A stretch of DNA of 64,000 bases from Cupriavidus taiwanensis (GTDB lineage: Bacteria > Pseudomonadota > Gammaproteobacteria > Burkholderiales > Burkholderiaceae). Shown in pieces: positions 51,448-60,558 of the stretch. The position numbers and the translations under genes are program-made. The notes below the pieces were generated by a model. It searched no databases. It had not been told where the DNA came from and saw nothing but the letters and a program-made list of their open reading frames with translations. The DNA is taken from NCBI RefSeq assembly GCF_900249755.1, contig NZ_LT976854.1, forward strand, positions 540,365-604,364. Direction: 5' to 3'. Numbering within the stretch: position 1 is the stretch's first letter; the number at the start of each line of letters is the position of its first letter.

Positions 51448-52638
51448 ATGGCACATCTGACCAAAGCCGTACACGACTATCGCCTCGCGGCCATGCACCG
51501 GCTGATGGACCGGCTGCGCGTCGACGCGCTGGTATTCGGCACGCCCGACTTCTTCCAGTACGCCACCAACTTCCAGCTCGACGTCTGGCCATGGGAGCGG
51601 CCGGTTTTCGTGGTGGTGCCGCGCAACGGCGACACCTTCGCGGTCATGAACGAGCTGTCGACCAACCACATGCGCTTTGCCACCGAGCAGGGCACGGTCT
51701 GGCTCACGGACGTGAGCTATTACGCCGAGCATCCGCGCGTGTCCAACCGGCTGCCGTTGCCGTCGCAACTGCCCGAGGTGGTGGCTGCGTTGCTGGGTGC
51801 GAAAGGGCTGGGCCTGTCGCGCATTGCGGTCGATGTCCAGCATCCGATCCTGATGGCGGCGCAGCGCTATCTGCCGGAGCTGACGCTGCGGCCTGCCATG
51901 GCCGAGATGCGCAGCCTGCGCTGGGTCAAGCATGCGGAAGAGTTGCAGGTCATGCGCGAGCTGGGCGCGCTGACGGACTGGGTGCAGGACCGCTACCGCG
52001 AGAATATCCGCCCCGGCCGGCTGGTGCAGGAACTCGACCACGCCATGGCGGCGTTGATGTCCGAAGAGGCGGCGCGGCGCTTTCCGGGCGAGGATTTCGA
52101 CATCCTCAAGTGCTGGACGCTGAGCGGTCCCGCTTCCGCATCGCCTCACGGCGACGGCGCCGCGTGCGGCGCGCGCATCAAGGCTGGCGATACCATCGTC
52201 AACCTGGTGTTGCCGCGCCTGAACGGGCTTTATGTCGAGAACGAGCGCACGTGGTTCTGCGGGCGGCCCGGCAACGAGCAGGCGCGGCTCTACCAGGTCG
52301 CCGCAAACGCCACCGACGCCGCCGTCGCCGCGGCGGTGGTCGGCAGGCGGGTGTGCGACATGGATGCGGCCGCGCAGGCGGTGATCGAGCAGGCCGGCTG
52401 CGGCGACTACGTGTTCCACCGCACCGGCCACGCGGTCGGGCTGATGCTTCACGAGTACCCGGAAGACATGGCGTTCAACACCCGTGCGCTGCTGGCGGGC
52501 GAGGTGTATTCGGCGGAGCCGGGCCTGTACGTCTATGGCCTCGGCGGCTTTCGTCTCGACGACACCGTGGTGGTCGGCGCACAACCCGAAGTCATCGTCA
52601 AGACGCCGAAGACGCTGGCGTACGCGACCGTGGCCTAG
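51448..52638 (+). CDS. M24 (creatinase/aminopeptidase P)-fold protein with altered metal site
   Basis: This 396-residue two-domain pita-bread-fold protein has an N-terminal creatinase-like domain (1-150) and an M24 catalytic domain. His in RTGHAVGLMLHEYP and Glu in SAEPGLYVYG are kept. The usual two aspartates appear as Asn and Glu (IVNLVLPRLNGLYVENERTW), and the last Glu as Asp (RLDDTVVV). It may therefore be a non-peptidase such as a creatinase-type or ectoine-hydrolase-type enzyme. The start MAHLTKAVHDYR lies 11 bases after the Bug gene. Confidence 0.86.
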   Translation: MAHLTKAVHDYRLAAMHRLMDRLRVDALVFGTPDFFQYATNFQLDVWPWERPVFVVVPRNGDTFAVMNELSTNHMRFATEQGTVWLTDVSYYAEHPRVSNRLPLPSQLPEVVAALLGAKGLGLSRIAVDVQHPILMAAQRYLPELTLRPAMAEMRSLRWVKHAEELQVMRELGALTDWVQDRYRENIRPGRLVQELDHAMAALMSEEAARRFPGEDFDILKCWTLSGPASASPHGDGAACGARIKAGDTIVNLVLPRLNGLYVENERTWFCGRPGNEQARLYQVAANATDAAVAAAVVGRRVCDMDAAAQAVIEQAGCGDYVFHRTGHAVGLMLHEYPEDMAFNTRALLAGEVYSAEPGLYVYGLGGFRLDDTVVVGAQPEVIVKTPKTLAYATVA

Positions 52639-52653
52639 CCACGGCCGCGCCCC

Positions 52654-53676
52654 TCAGTCCAGCGTCACCCCCGTATCCGCCGTCAGCTTCAGCACCACCG
52701 GCAGGTAGGCCTTGTAGGCCGCGTCTGCCTGCGCCGGGGTGGTGCCCAGCGGCTCCGCGCCCATGTCCAGGATGCGCCGCTGCATGTCGGCGCTGGCGAC
52801 CAGGCTGGCGGTTTCGCGGCCGAGGCGGTCGATGATGTCCTGCGGGGTCTTCGCCGGCGCCATCAGCGTGATCGGGCCGGTCAGCCGGAACGGCTCGTCG
52901 GGGTAGCTGGCTTCGGCGAACGTGGGCACGTCCGGCAGCGCCTGCGCGCGCCGCGTGCCGGTGACCGCGAGCGGTCGCAGCTTGCCGGTGGCGAAATGCT
53001 GCTTGAGCGCGGTCACCGAGCCGACCGTCACGTTGACCTGGCCGGCCAGCAGGTCGGTCACCATCGGCCCTTCGCCGCGGTAGGGCACGTGCAGCATGTC
53101 CACCTGGTATTGCCTGGCGAAATAGGTCTGGATGGTGTGCGGCTGCGTGCCCGCGCCCCAGGAGCCCATGCGCAGCTTGCCGGGCGAGGCCTTGGCATAG
53201 GCCAGCAGCTCGGCGACGGTCCTGGCGGGCACGCTGCTGTTGACGGCCAGCACGGTGCGCGCGGTGGCGATGTCGGAGACCGGGCGCAGGTCGGTGCGCG
53301 GGTCGTAGGGCAGCTTCTTGTACAGCGCCAGGTTGGCGGTGATCGGGCCGGGAATGGTCATCAGCAGCGTATAGCCGTCCGGCGCGGCCTTGGCGACATA
53401 GTCGGTGCCGATGATGCCGCCGGCGCCGCCCTTGTTCTCGACCACCACGGTCTTGCCGAGCTGGCGCGACAGGCCGTCGCCGACGGCGCGCGCCAGCGTG
53501 TCGGTCAGGCCGCCCGGCGGATAGGCGACGATCAGGTGGATGGGCTTGGCCGGGTAGGCGCCCTGTGCCTGCGCGACAAGCGGCGCGACGGCAAGCGCCG
53601 CGACGCCGAGCCAGCGCAGCGCGGCCAGCCGCAGCGTGCCGCGCTGCCGCGGTGAAAAACGGACAACGGTCATCAT
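52654..53676 (-). CDS. Bug-family periplasmic solute-binding protein
   Basis: This 340-residue Bug/TctC-type receptor starts MMTVVRFSPRQRGTLR, with a signal peptide ending AQAQG. YPAKPIHLIVAYPPGGLTDTLAR, VVENKGGAGGIIGTDYVAKAAPDGYTL and LRMGSWGAGTQPHTIQ are family features. It is the last gene of the minus-strand operon led by the NDP-forming synthetase, 67 bases after another Bug gene, and converges on the M24 gene. Confidence 0.9.
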   Translation of the reverse strand: MMTVVRFSPRQRGTLRLAALRWLGVAALAVAPLVAQAQGAYPAKPIHLIVAYPPGGLTDTLARAVGDGLSRQLGKTVVVENKGGAGGIIGTDYVAKAAPDGYTLLMTIPGPITANLALYKKLPYDPRTDLRPVSDIATARTVLAVNSSVPARTVAELLAYAKASPGKLRMGSWGAGTQPHTIQTYFARQYQVDMLHVPYRGEGPMVTDLLAGQVNVTVGSVTALKQHFATGKLRPLAVTGTRRAQALPDVPTFAEASYPDEPFRLTGPITLMAPAKTPQDIIDRLGRETASLVASADMQRRILDMGAEPLGTTPAQADAAYKAYLPVVLKLTADTGVTLD

Positions 53677-53743
53677 GATGGCTTGGGTCTCCTGTCTATG
53701 CGATGTCACGGTTTGACTGACTCGGGTGCCTTGCGCCCGCACC

Positions 53744-54724
53744 TTAGTCCAGCTTGATGCCGCGGGCCTGGATCAGCTTGCCCCATTTGCCGATCTCCTG
53801 GTCGATAAAGGCAGAGAACGCGCTGCCGCGCTCGGGATGCGGCTCCAGGCCCAGGCCCAGCAGCTTGTTGCGCGTTTCCGCATCGGCCAGCACGGCCGAC
53901 GCTTCGCGGTTCAGCCGCTCGGTGATGGCGGGCGGCGTGCCCGCCGGCGCGACCAGCCCGAACCAGCCGTAGCCGACCATGCCCGGATAGCCCTGCTCAG
54001 CAAAGGTGGGGGCATCGGGATAGACCGGCGTGCGCTGTTCCGAAGCCACCGCCAGCACGCGCAGCTTGCCGGCCTTGATAAAGGGCAGCGCCGAGGTGAT
54101 GGCGGTCAGCGTGGCATCGGCGCGGCCCGCCAGCAGTTCGGTGTAGGCGGTGGCGTCGCCGCGGTAGTGCACGCTCAGCAGCTTGAACTTGCCGACCTGC
54201 CCGAACAGCTCGGCGGTCAGGTGCGGGCCGGAGCCCGCGCCCGGCGAGGCTACCGTCACGCCGTCGGGCTTGTCCCTGGCCATGCGCACGAAGTCCGCCA
54301 CGGTGCGGGCCGGCGAGTTCGCATTGACGATCAGGAAGATCGGCCCCAGCACGCGCGGCCCCACTGCGACGAAATCCTTGTGCACGTCGTAGCGCTGCGC
54401 AATGCCCGCGGCGGTGTTGATGGCGAAGGGCGCGGCCGCCCACAGCAGCGTATAGCCGTCCGGCGTGGCATGCGCCACCTGTTCCGTGGCCAGCCGCGTG
54501 CCGGCGCCGGGCTTGTTCTCGACCACCACCTGCTGGCCGAGCCTGCTGCCCAGCGCATCGGCGAGGATGCGCGCCGAGATGTCGTTGGAGCCGCCGGCGC
54601 CGTAGGGCGACACCAGCTTGACCGGCCGCGACGGATACGCCTGCGCCTGCGCCTGGCCGGCGAGGCACAGCAGGGCCACGCCGGCCGTCAGCACGGCCCG
54701 GGCGAAGACGATGGTTCGGTTCAT
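53744..54724 (-). CDS. Bug-family periplasmic solute-binding protein
   Basis: This 326-residue Bug/TctC-type receptor has the signal peptide MNRTIVFARAVLTAGVALLCLAGQAQAQA. The family elements are YPSRPVKLVSPYGAGGSNDISAR, VVENKPGAGTRLATEQVAHATPDGYTLL and GVTVASPGAGSGPHLTAELF. Its start overlaps the stop of the first DUF1254/DUF1214 gene by 4 bases, so it is translationally coupled to that gene. Two Bug genes in a row may serve two related substrates. Confidence 0.9.
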   Translation of the reverse strand: MNRTIVFARAVLTAGVALLCLAGQAQAQAYPSRPVKLVSPYGAGGSNDISARILADALGSRLGQQVVVENKPGAGTRLATEQVAHATPDGYTLLWAAAPFAINTAAGIAQRYDVHKDFVAVGPRVLGPIFLIVNANSPARTVADFVRMARDKPDGVTVASPGAGSGPHLTAELFGQVGKFKLLSVHYRGDATAYTELLAGRADATLTAITSALPFIKAGKLRVLAVASEQRTPVYPDAPTFAEQGYPGMVGYGWFGLVAPAGTPPAITERLNREASAVLADAETRNKLLGLGLEPHPERGSAFSAFIDQEIGKWGKLIQARGIKLD

Positions 54725-56034
54725 GACGATTCCTTGATGCGGCGGATGGCGGGGTAGCGGAAGGTGCGCTCCAGGTGCGCGCGGCCGGGGACGTACAGGC
54801 GCAGCGCCACGTAGAACGGTTCGGGCGGCGCGGGCAGCCAGTTGCCGGCATCGTCCGCGTCCGCCGGCCCACGCGCGCCCAGCACGATGCGCAGGCTGCC
54901 GTCCGGCGCCGCGCGCAGGTGCGGCGAGCGGTCGCCCAGCGAATAGCGCTGCAGCGGGTTCTCCGCCAGCATGCAGTCGGCCTTGCGGTACAGGGTCAGC
55001 GACCAGAACGCGCCCACCTGCGGCAGGCCTTGCTCGGGGAACACCAGCTCGTACTGGTGGGTGCCGTCCAGCGGCAAGCCATCGGCATCGCAATCGGCCA
55101 TCAGGTACATGGCTTCTTCCACGCCCAGCGCGCCGATGTAGTTGCGCGCCACTTCGGCGCGCTGCGCGTAGTGCGTGCCGAACGAGGTGCGGATTTCCAC
55201 CGGCAGCGACCAGCCGCCGCCCAGCGCGGAAGCCCGCGGCGCGGCCAGTTCGGCATCGACCTGCACCAGGGCCGCCGCCAGCGCGGTGCGTTGCGCCGGC
55301 GTCAGCGGCGCGCTGCCGATGCCGGCGTCGGCGAAGCTGCGCACCAGCTCCGCCTCGGCGGCGGGCGGCGGGTTTTCGATCAGCATGCGCTGGACCACGG
55401 CGGCGTAGCGGTCGGGATTCCCCGGCCGCTCGCCGGCGTGCATGCCGGCGTCAATCACCGTTGCGGCGGCAGTGCCGTCGGGCCTGCGCAGGCGGATGCC
55501 GTCCTGCAAGGCATGCGCGCCCGGCAGGTCGGCTTCGCCGTCGGCCAGGATGCGGCCGATGATCCAGACCGCATCGGTGGGGCAGGGCAGCGGCGTGGCG
55601 CCGGCCGGCACCTCGCCGCGCCAGGCCGGCCCGTGCAGCAGCCAGGTGCCGCCTTGCGTGCCGGTGGTGCGGGTGCCGATGTAGCCGAACGGGTTGGTAT
55701 AGGCGTCCAGCAGCCCGAGCACGTAGTAGCGGCCGTGGCAGTCGGGCACGTCCAGCAGCAGCGGGCCATGGGACAGGTCGAGCCAGGCGTTGGTGTAGAG
55801 CGTGTCGTTGTTCGGCGTGACCACCTGCCGGTGCTGCGGGCCGAGCAGCGCGCGCACATGCGTGACGGTGTTGATCCAGCGCAGCGGGGAATCGGGGCCG
55901 TCGCCGGCAAAGGTGCCGGCGCTGTCGCGACGCGGGCAGGTGGCGGCACGCATGCGCGCCATCTCGTACAGCGGCAGCGTGTAGCGCACCGCGTCGCGGG
56001 CGAGTGCTTCGAGGGAAGTCTCGTGGATGGCCAT
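54721..56034 (-). CDS. DUF1254/DUF1214 protein, copy 1
   Basis: This 437-residue protein has an N-terminal DUF1254 domain (about 20-180; TPNNDTLYTNAWLDLSHGPLLLDVPDCHGRYYVLGLLDAYTNPFGYIG) and a C-terminal DUF1214 domain (about 320-437; ending PFYVALRLYVPGRAHLERTFRYPAIRRI). No signal peptide is visible, although many relatives are exported. The function of the family is not established. It lies 12 bases after its paralogue in a five-gene operon and shares the same layout and length. Confidence 0.85.
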   Translation of the reverse strand: MAIHETSLEALARDAVRYTLPLYEMARMRAATCPRRDSAGTFAGDGPDSPLRWINTVTHVRALLGPQHRQVVTPNNDTLYTNAWLDLSHGPLLLDVPDCHGRYYVLGLLDAYTNPFGYIGTRTTGTQGGTWLLHGPAWRGEVPAGATPLPCPTDAVWIIGRILADGEADLPGAHALQDGIRLRRPDGTAAATVIDAGMHAGERPGNPDRYAAVVQRMLIENPPPAAEAELVRSFADAGIGSAPLTPAQRTALAAALVQVDAELAAPRASALGGGWSLPVEIRTSFGTHYAQRAEVARNYIGALGVEEAMYLMADCDADGLPLDGTHQYELVFPEQGLPQVGAFWSLTLYRKADCMLAENPLQRYSLGDRSPHLRAAPDGSLRIVLGARGPADADDAGNWLPAPPEPFYVALRLYVPGRAHLERTFRYPAIRRIKESS

Positions 56035-56046
56035 GGGTGGGCTCCT

Positions 56047-57360
56047 TCAGGCGATGCGCCGCAGCGGCGGAATCACGTAGTCGCCGGCGATGAAGCCGTC
56101 GGTGGGGTGGTACAGGCGCAGGATCAGGTAGAACGGCGCGTCCGGTGCCGGCAGCCAGTTTTCCTGCGCGTGCTCGGGGCGCTGGTGCGAGATGGTCAGC
56201 GTGAGCCCGCCGTCGGCGTGGTACTGCAGCCCCGGGCTGCGGTCGCCCAGCGCATAGCGGCCGATCGCGTTGTCGGTGAAGAAGCGGTCGGCGCCGTAGA
56301 GCGAGACCGACCAGAATGCCTGCGCCGGCGGCAGGTTTCCGGCCGGGAAGTGCAGGGCGTAGGCGTGGCGGCCGTGCAGCAGTTCGCCGTCGGCGTCGTA
56401 GTCGGCGGCGGCGTAGATGGCCTCGTCGGCGCGCAGCGCGCCCAGGCCCTTCATCGCGGTCACGGCGCGCTGCATCCAGTCGTCGCCATAGCGGCCCAGC
56501 AGCAGGCTGTAGGTCCAGCTCTTGCGCGCATGGCTGCGGGTATTGGCTTCGATCAGCGCCATGCCTTCGCGCCAGGCGCGCACCAGGCCTTGCTGAACCG
56601 CGGGCCGCAGCGCGCCCACGTCGACCGGCTCGCCCGCTCGGATACCGCACTTGCGCAGCAGCGACAGCAGCCCCGCGGCGGAAGGCTCGGCCGGATATTC
56701 GCGCAGCGCGTTGAAGACGTTGGCGAAGAAGTCGAGCGCCAGTTCGCCGCTGTCCTGCCAGTCGCGCACGCAGGCCGGTTGCCGCGCGCTGCCGCCGGAC
56801 AGGCGGAAACCCTGCTCGAAGGCGCTGGCGGCGGGCAGGTCGTCGGTGCCGGTCACCAGCACGCGCCCCAGCAGCCAGACCAGCGACGTGGGGCAATGCA
56901 CCACGTGCGCCCCGTCGGCGTGCTGGCCGGGGCCAACCAGCACGATGTCGGCGCCGGCGGCAGGCACGTTGCGCGGGCCCAGGTTCTCGAAGTTGTTGGT
57001 CCAGGCGTCGAGCAGTTCCACCACGTAGTAGCGGCGCGCATCCGGCAGCGCGGGCACGTGCAGCGTGACGGGGCCGTCGGCCAGGTTGACCCAGGCGCAG
57101 AAGTAGAGCAGGTCGTTGGCCGGCGTGACGATGTCGCGGTCGCGGTGGGTCCATGGCTGCGTGCTGGCCGACAGCGTGTTGACCGGCGCGCGCCCGTAGC
57201 CGGTGGCCTGTGTCACCGAAGTCTGCAGCCGGCAGGTGCGCAGGCTTTCGAACAGCGGGTAGGTGGCCAGCACCAGCGGCAGTGCCGCCGCGGCGGTCAG
57301 GGCTTCCTGCGGGGTGTCGATGGGGGCGCCGGCAAGGAAGGGCGCAGCGGGGTGGTTCAT
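56047..57360 (-). CDS. DUF1254/DUF1214 protein, copy 2
   Basis: This paralogue of the next gene also has 437 residues, with DUF1254 (TPANDLLYFCAWVNLADGPVTLHVPALPDARRYYVVELLDAWTNNFENLG) and DUF1214 (YALHFPAGNLPPAQAFWSVSLYGADRFFTDNAIGRYALGDRSPGLQYH, ending YVIPPLRRI). The two differ widely in sequence, so they are not a recent duplication. The start overlaps the synthetase stop by 4 bases (ATGA). Together they may form a heteromeric complex. Confidence 0.85.
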   Translation of the reverse strand: MNHPAAPFLAGAPIDTPQEALTAAAALPLVLATYPLFESLRTCRLQTSVTQATGYGRAPVNTLSASTQPWTHRDRDIVTPANDLLYFCAWVNLADGPVTLHVPALPDARRYYVVELLDAWTNNFENLGPRNVPAAGADIVLVGPGQHADGAHVVHCPTSLVWLLGRVLVTGTDDLPAASAFEQGFRLSGGSARQPACVRDWQDSGELALDFFANVFNALREYPAEPSAAGLLSLLRKCGIRAGEPVDVGALRPAVQQGLVRAWREGMALIEANTRSHARKSWTYSLLLGRYGDDWMQRAVTAMKGLGALRADEAIYAAADYDADGELLHGRHAYALHFPAGNLPPAQAFWSVSLYGADRFFTDNAIGRYALGDRSPGLQYHADGGLTLTISHQRPEHAQENWLPAPDAPFYLILRLYHPTDGFIAGDYVIPPLRRIA

Positions 57361-59543
57361 CGGGTGGTCTCCTCGGTCTGTCTGGTTGCGTGGCGGTCGG
57401 GCTCGGCCGCATGCAGGGTCACCACCGCATCGGCGGCGACCACGCCGCGGGCGGTGACGATCAGCGGATTGATCTCGATCGTGTCCAGCCGCGGACCCAG
57501 CGCGGCGGCGGCCTGCGAGACGCGCACCAGCACTTCGGCCACCGCGTCGGCATCGATGGCGGGATGGCCGCGGTGGCCCGACAGCAGCGCCCCGGCGCGG
57601 CTCGCGCGCAGCATGGTGCGCGCACGGGCGTGGCTCAGCGGCGCCAGGCCGAACGCGGTCTGGCGGAAGATTTCCACCGCGGTGCCGCCGATGCCGGCCA
57701 GCGCCACCAGGCCGAACACCGGGTCGCGCCGCACGCCCACCATCAGCTCGCCCCAGCCGCGCACCATGCCGGCGACCAGCGCGCCGTCAAAGCGCGCAGG
57801 CGTGTCGTGCTTGGCCGCGGCGGCCCGCACCTGCGCAAAGGCGGCGCGTGCCGCGTGCGCGTCGGCCACGTTCAGCACCACGCCGCCGACATCGCTCTTG
57901 TGCAGGATGTCGGGCGAGCACAGCTTGATCGCGACCGGATAGCCGATGGCTTCTGCCATGCGCACGGCCTCGTCGGCATCGCGCGCCAGGCCGTGCGGCG
58001 CGGTGGGGATGCCGCAAGCGGCCAGCCATTGCATGGCTTCGAACTCGGACAAGGCGGTGGTGCCGGGCGGCACCTCGGGAACGGGCAGCACGTCTGCGGC
58101 GGCCGGAGCGGCCCCCGGCGCCTGCGCTGCCGCTGCCTGCGCCGCGGCGCGGGCCAGCACGGCCACGGCCTGCACCGCGTGTGCCGGTTCGCGGAACACC
58201 AGCGCGCCGCGCGCTTCGAGCCAGCGGCGCTTGTCGTCATCGACCAGGCCGCTGAACAGCAGCGGCGCCGCGGTGCCGCTGCGGTAAAGGGTCTCGACGG
58301 TCTGCTGCAGCCCGGGCCACAGCCGCGGCGCGCCCACGCCGCCGGCCAGGAAAGCCACCACGCTGCCGTAGTCCGGGCTTTGCGCGGCGGCGGCAAGCGC
58401 GTCCAGCAATACCTCGGGCTGTGCCACCACCTGCCCGGTGACGTCGATCGGGTTGGCGGTGCTGGCGAACGGAATCGCGCGGCGCAGCGCGGCGGCGCCG
58501 GCCTCAGGCATCGGCGGCAGCAGCAGGTCGAGCGCCTCGGCCTGGTCCGCCATCATGATGCCGACGCCGCCGGAGACCGTGACCAGCGCCACAGGCGTGA
58601 CGGCATTGGCCGGCTCCTGCGCCGAAGGCTGCCAGCGCGTGGGCCGGCGCCCGCGCGACAGCACGTAGCCGAGCCGGAAGAACTGATCCAGCGTATCGGC
58701 GCGGAACACGCCGTACTCGTCGAACACCGCCTGGTAGACCGCGTCCTCGCCGGCCAGGCTGGCGGTATGCGATTGCGCCGAACGCGCGCCGGCCTGCGTG
58801 GTGCCCACCTTGGTCACCACCACCGGCTTGCCCGCCGCGCGCGCGGCCGCCAGCGCGCGGCGCAGGCGGTTGCCGTCGCGGCAGCCTTCCAGGTAGGCAA
58901 GGATCACGCGCGTGGCATCGTCGCGCGCCAGCCATTCGATCACGTCGGCCACATGCAGGCCGGCTTCATTGCCGGTGGTGACCCAGTGGCTCAGGCCCAG
59001 CGCGGCCTCGCGCGCGAGCGCGAAGGCATAGGCACCGAAGGCGCCGCTCTGGCTGACCAGCCCCACCTCGCCGACCGGCGGCAGCCCGCTGAGCGGCATC
59101 GGGGAAAAGGTGGCGAACACGCGCTCGCGCAGGTTCATCGCGCCCAGGCAGTTGGGCCCCAGCAGCGTGATGCCGTGGGCCTGCGCCAGCGCCGCCAGTT
59201 CGGCCTGCAGCGCGACGCCATCGCCGCCGGTTTCGGCAAAGCCCGAGGTGAAGAACACCGCGGCGCGCGTGCCGTTGCGCGCCAGCTGGCGCATGGCATC
59301 GAGGCTGGCACTGACCGGCAGCGCCACGATGGCGAGGTCGGCCGGCGCTTCCAGCGCGTCCAGCGAGGGGATCGCGGCCAGGCCCTGTACCTCGCTTGCC
59401 GTGGCGTGGACCGGGACGATGCGTCCGGCGTAGCCCAGTTCGCTCAGCAGCCGCACCGGCATGCCGCCCACCTTGTCGGGCTGGGTGGATGCGCCGATCA
59501 CGGCGATGGTGCGCGGTTGCAGCAAGGCGCTCAGGTCTGGCAT
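57357..59543 (-). CDS. NDP-forming acyl-CoA synthetase, fused subunits
   Basis: This 728-residue enzyme of the ADP-forming acetyl-CoA synthetase family makes an acyl-CoA from acid, CoA and ATP through a phospho-enzyme. The CoA-binding Rossmann domain is at 1-130 (RTIAVIGASTQPDKVGG). The ligase domain carries the phospho-histidine region QSHTASLAGED with His259, and an ATP-grasp domain lies at about 500-728 (VAIKLCSPDILHKSDVGGVVLNV). No acetyltransferase domain is present. It heads the operon and faces a GntR/UTRA regulator. Confidence 0.9.
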   Translation of the reverse strand: MPDLSALLQPRTIAVIGASTQPDKVGGMPVRLLSELGYAGRIVPVHATASEVQGLAAIPSLDALEAPADLAIVALPVSASLDAMRQLARNGTRAAVFFTSGFAETGGDGVALQAELAALAQAHGITLLGPNCLGAMNLRERVFATFSPMPLSGLPPVGEVGLVSQSGAFGAYAFALAREAALGLSHWVTTGNEAGLHVADVIEWLARDDATRVILAYLEGCRDGNRLRRALAAARAAGKPVVVTKVGTTQAGARSAQSHTASLAGEDAVYQAVFDEYGVFRADTLDQFFRLGYVLSRGRRPTRWQPSAQEPANAVTPVALVTVSGGVGIMMADQAEALDLLLPPMPEAGAAALRRAIPFASTANPIDVTGQVVAQPEVLLDALAAAAQSPDYGSVVAFLAGGVGAPRLWPGLQQTVETLYRSGTAAPLLFSGLVDDDKRRWLEARGALVFREPAHAVQAVAVLARAAAQAAAAQAPGAAPAAADVLPVPEVPPGTTALSEFEAMQWLAACGIPTAPHGLARDADEAVRMAEAIGYPVAIKLCSPDILHKSDVGGVVLNVADAHAARAAFAQVRAAAAKHDTPARFDGALVAGMVRGWGELMVGVRRDPVFGLVALAGIGGTAVEIFRQTAFGLAPLSHARARTMLRASRAGALLSGHRGHPAIDADAVAEVLVRVSQAAAALGPRLDTIEINPLIVTARGVVAADAVVTLHAAEPDRHATRQTEETTR

Positions 59544-59628
59544 CGATTGTCTCCGTATGCGTGCGCCGTCACGTCGTGTTCCTTGCAGCCGGCGCCGCGA
59601 GTCTTGTCATGGTTGTGCCGGCTCATGT

Positions 59629-59668
59629 TGTCATGACATGTTATGATGAGTCAACGTTGTTATGATAA
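59629..59668. promoter_or_regulatory. Operator-like repeats between synthetase and GntR genes
   Basis: In an AT-rich stretch lie the palindrome TGTCATGACA (59629-59638) and two direct repeats TGTTATGATGA (59639-59649) and TGTTATGATAA (59658-59668), with starts 19 bases apart. Location and repetition suggest binding of the divergent GntR/UTRA protein. Confidence 0.6.
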
Positions 59669-59680
59669 GTAGATGCCCGC

Positions 59681-60445
59681 ATGGGCCATCCCCGCATGGG
59701 CTATCCCATTGATCCGCCGACTCTCGTGACAACCAGCTCACTGCCCCGCTTCAAGCAGATCGAAGGCGCGCTGCGCCAGCGCATCGTCAACAACGAATGG
59801 ACCCCGGGCATCAAGCTGCCGTCTGAGGCCGAGCTGATGGCCGAGTTCGGCGTCAGCCGCATTACCGTGCGCCAGTCGCTGGCGTCGCTGCTGGCGGAGG
59901 GGCTGATCGAAACGGTCCACGGCAAGGGCAGCTTCGTCAGCCGCCCCACGGGCCAGGCGGACCTGGGGCCGCTGACCGGCTTCTATGACTACATGCGCGC
60001 CCGCGGCCACGAAGCGCACGGCAAGCTGCTGTCGACGCGGCTGGTCACCGCGCCGGCCGTCGCCGCCGACGCGCTGCGCGCGCCGCCCGGCAGCAAGCTG
60101 CTGAGCGTGACCACGCTCAAGTCGGTGGCCGGCACGCCGGTGGCGGTGGGCGTGACCATGGCGCCCGAAGCGCTGATGCGCGCGATCCTCGAGCACGACC
60201 TGGAAAACCACGATGCGCTGATGATCCTGGAGGCGCGGCTGGGCTATCGCCTGAAGTACCTGCATACCGAAAGCGCGGCGATTCCCGCCACCGCGGAAAC
60301 CGCGCGCCGGCTGAAGGTCGAGCCGGGCGAGCCGTTGCTGCGCATCCGCTTCACGCCCCACGATATCGACGAGCGGCCGCTGGCGTTCTCGGAATTCATG
60401 TTCCGGGGCGACAAGTTCACCTACAAGGCCTGCGTGCGGCGTTAG
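59681..60445 (+). CDS. GntR-family regulator with UTRA domain
   Basis: This 254-residue HutC-type regulator has an N-terminal GntR winged helix (IEGALRQRIVNNEWTPGIKLPSEAELMAEFGVSRITVRQSLASLLAEGLIETVHGKGSFVS) and a C-terminal UTRA effector domain (about 95-250, LLRIRFTPHDIDERPLAFSEFMFRGDKFTY). A shorter start at MGYP, 15 bases on, is possible. It is divergent from the synthetase/DUF1254/Bug operon and is its probable regulator. Confidence 0.9.
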   Translation: MGHPRMGYPIDPPTLVTTSSLPRFKQIEGALRQRIVNNEWTPGIKLPSEAELMAEFGVSRITVRQSLASLLAEGLIETVHGKGSFVSRPTGQADLGPLTGFYDYMRARGHEAHGKLLSTRLVTAPAVAADALRAPPGSKLLSVTTLKSVAGTPVAVGVTMAPEALMRAILEHDLENHDALMILEARLGYRLKYLHTESAAIPATAETARRLKVEPGEPLLRIRFTPHDIDERPLAFSEFMFRGDKFTYKACVRR

Positions 60446-60466
60446 GGCCGCTGGCTGTGGCGGCAA

Positions 60467-60481
60467 GGGAACTTTCGCGCC
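60467..60481 (+). promoter_or_regulatory. GGAACTT-type promoter motif before the exported protein
   Basis: GGGAACTTTCGCGCC lies 77 bases before the start of the small exported gene and shares GGAACTT plus a following CGCC with the motifs before the BON and phospholipase D genes. It could be an ECF sigma -35 box. Confidence 0.35.
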
Positions 60482-60558
60482 CGCGCCGCGGCCTGAACTG
60501 CATCGACGCCGGCGCCAGGGAGATGCGCGCTGGCGCCGCCCAGCCGCAGGAGTCCAGG

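Noticed and set aside
50468-54724. Complete tripartite tricarboxylate transporter
   Set aside because: Three Bug receptors are present but no TctA- or TctB-like membrane genes occur in the window.
54775-57942. Long plus-strand open frame opposite the DUF1254/DUF1214 genes
   Set aside because: It is antisense to convincing genes with family motifs, shows no recognisable domain and has biased composition typical of shadow frames.
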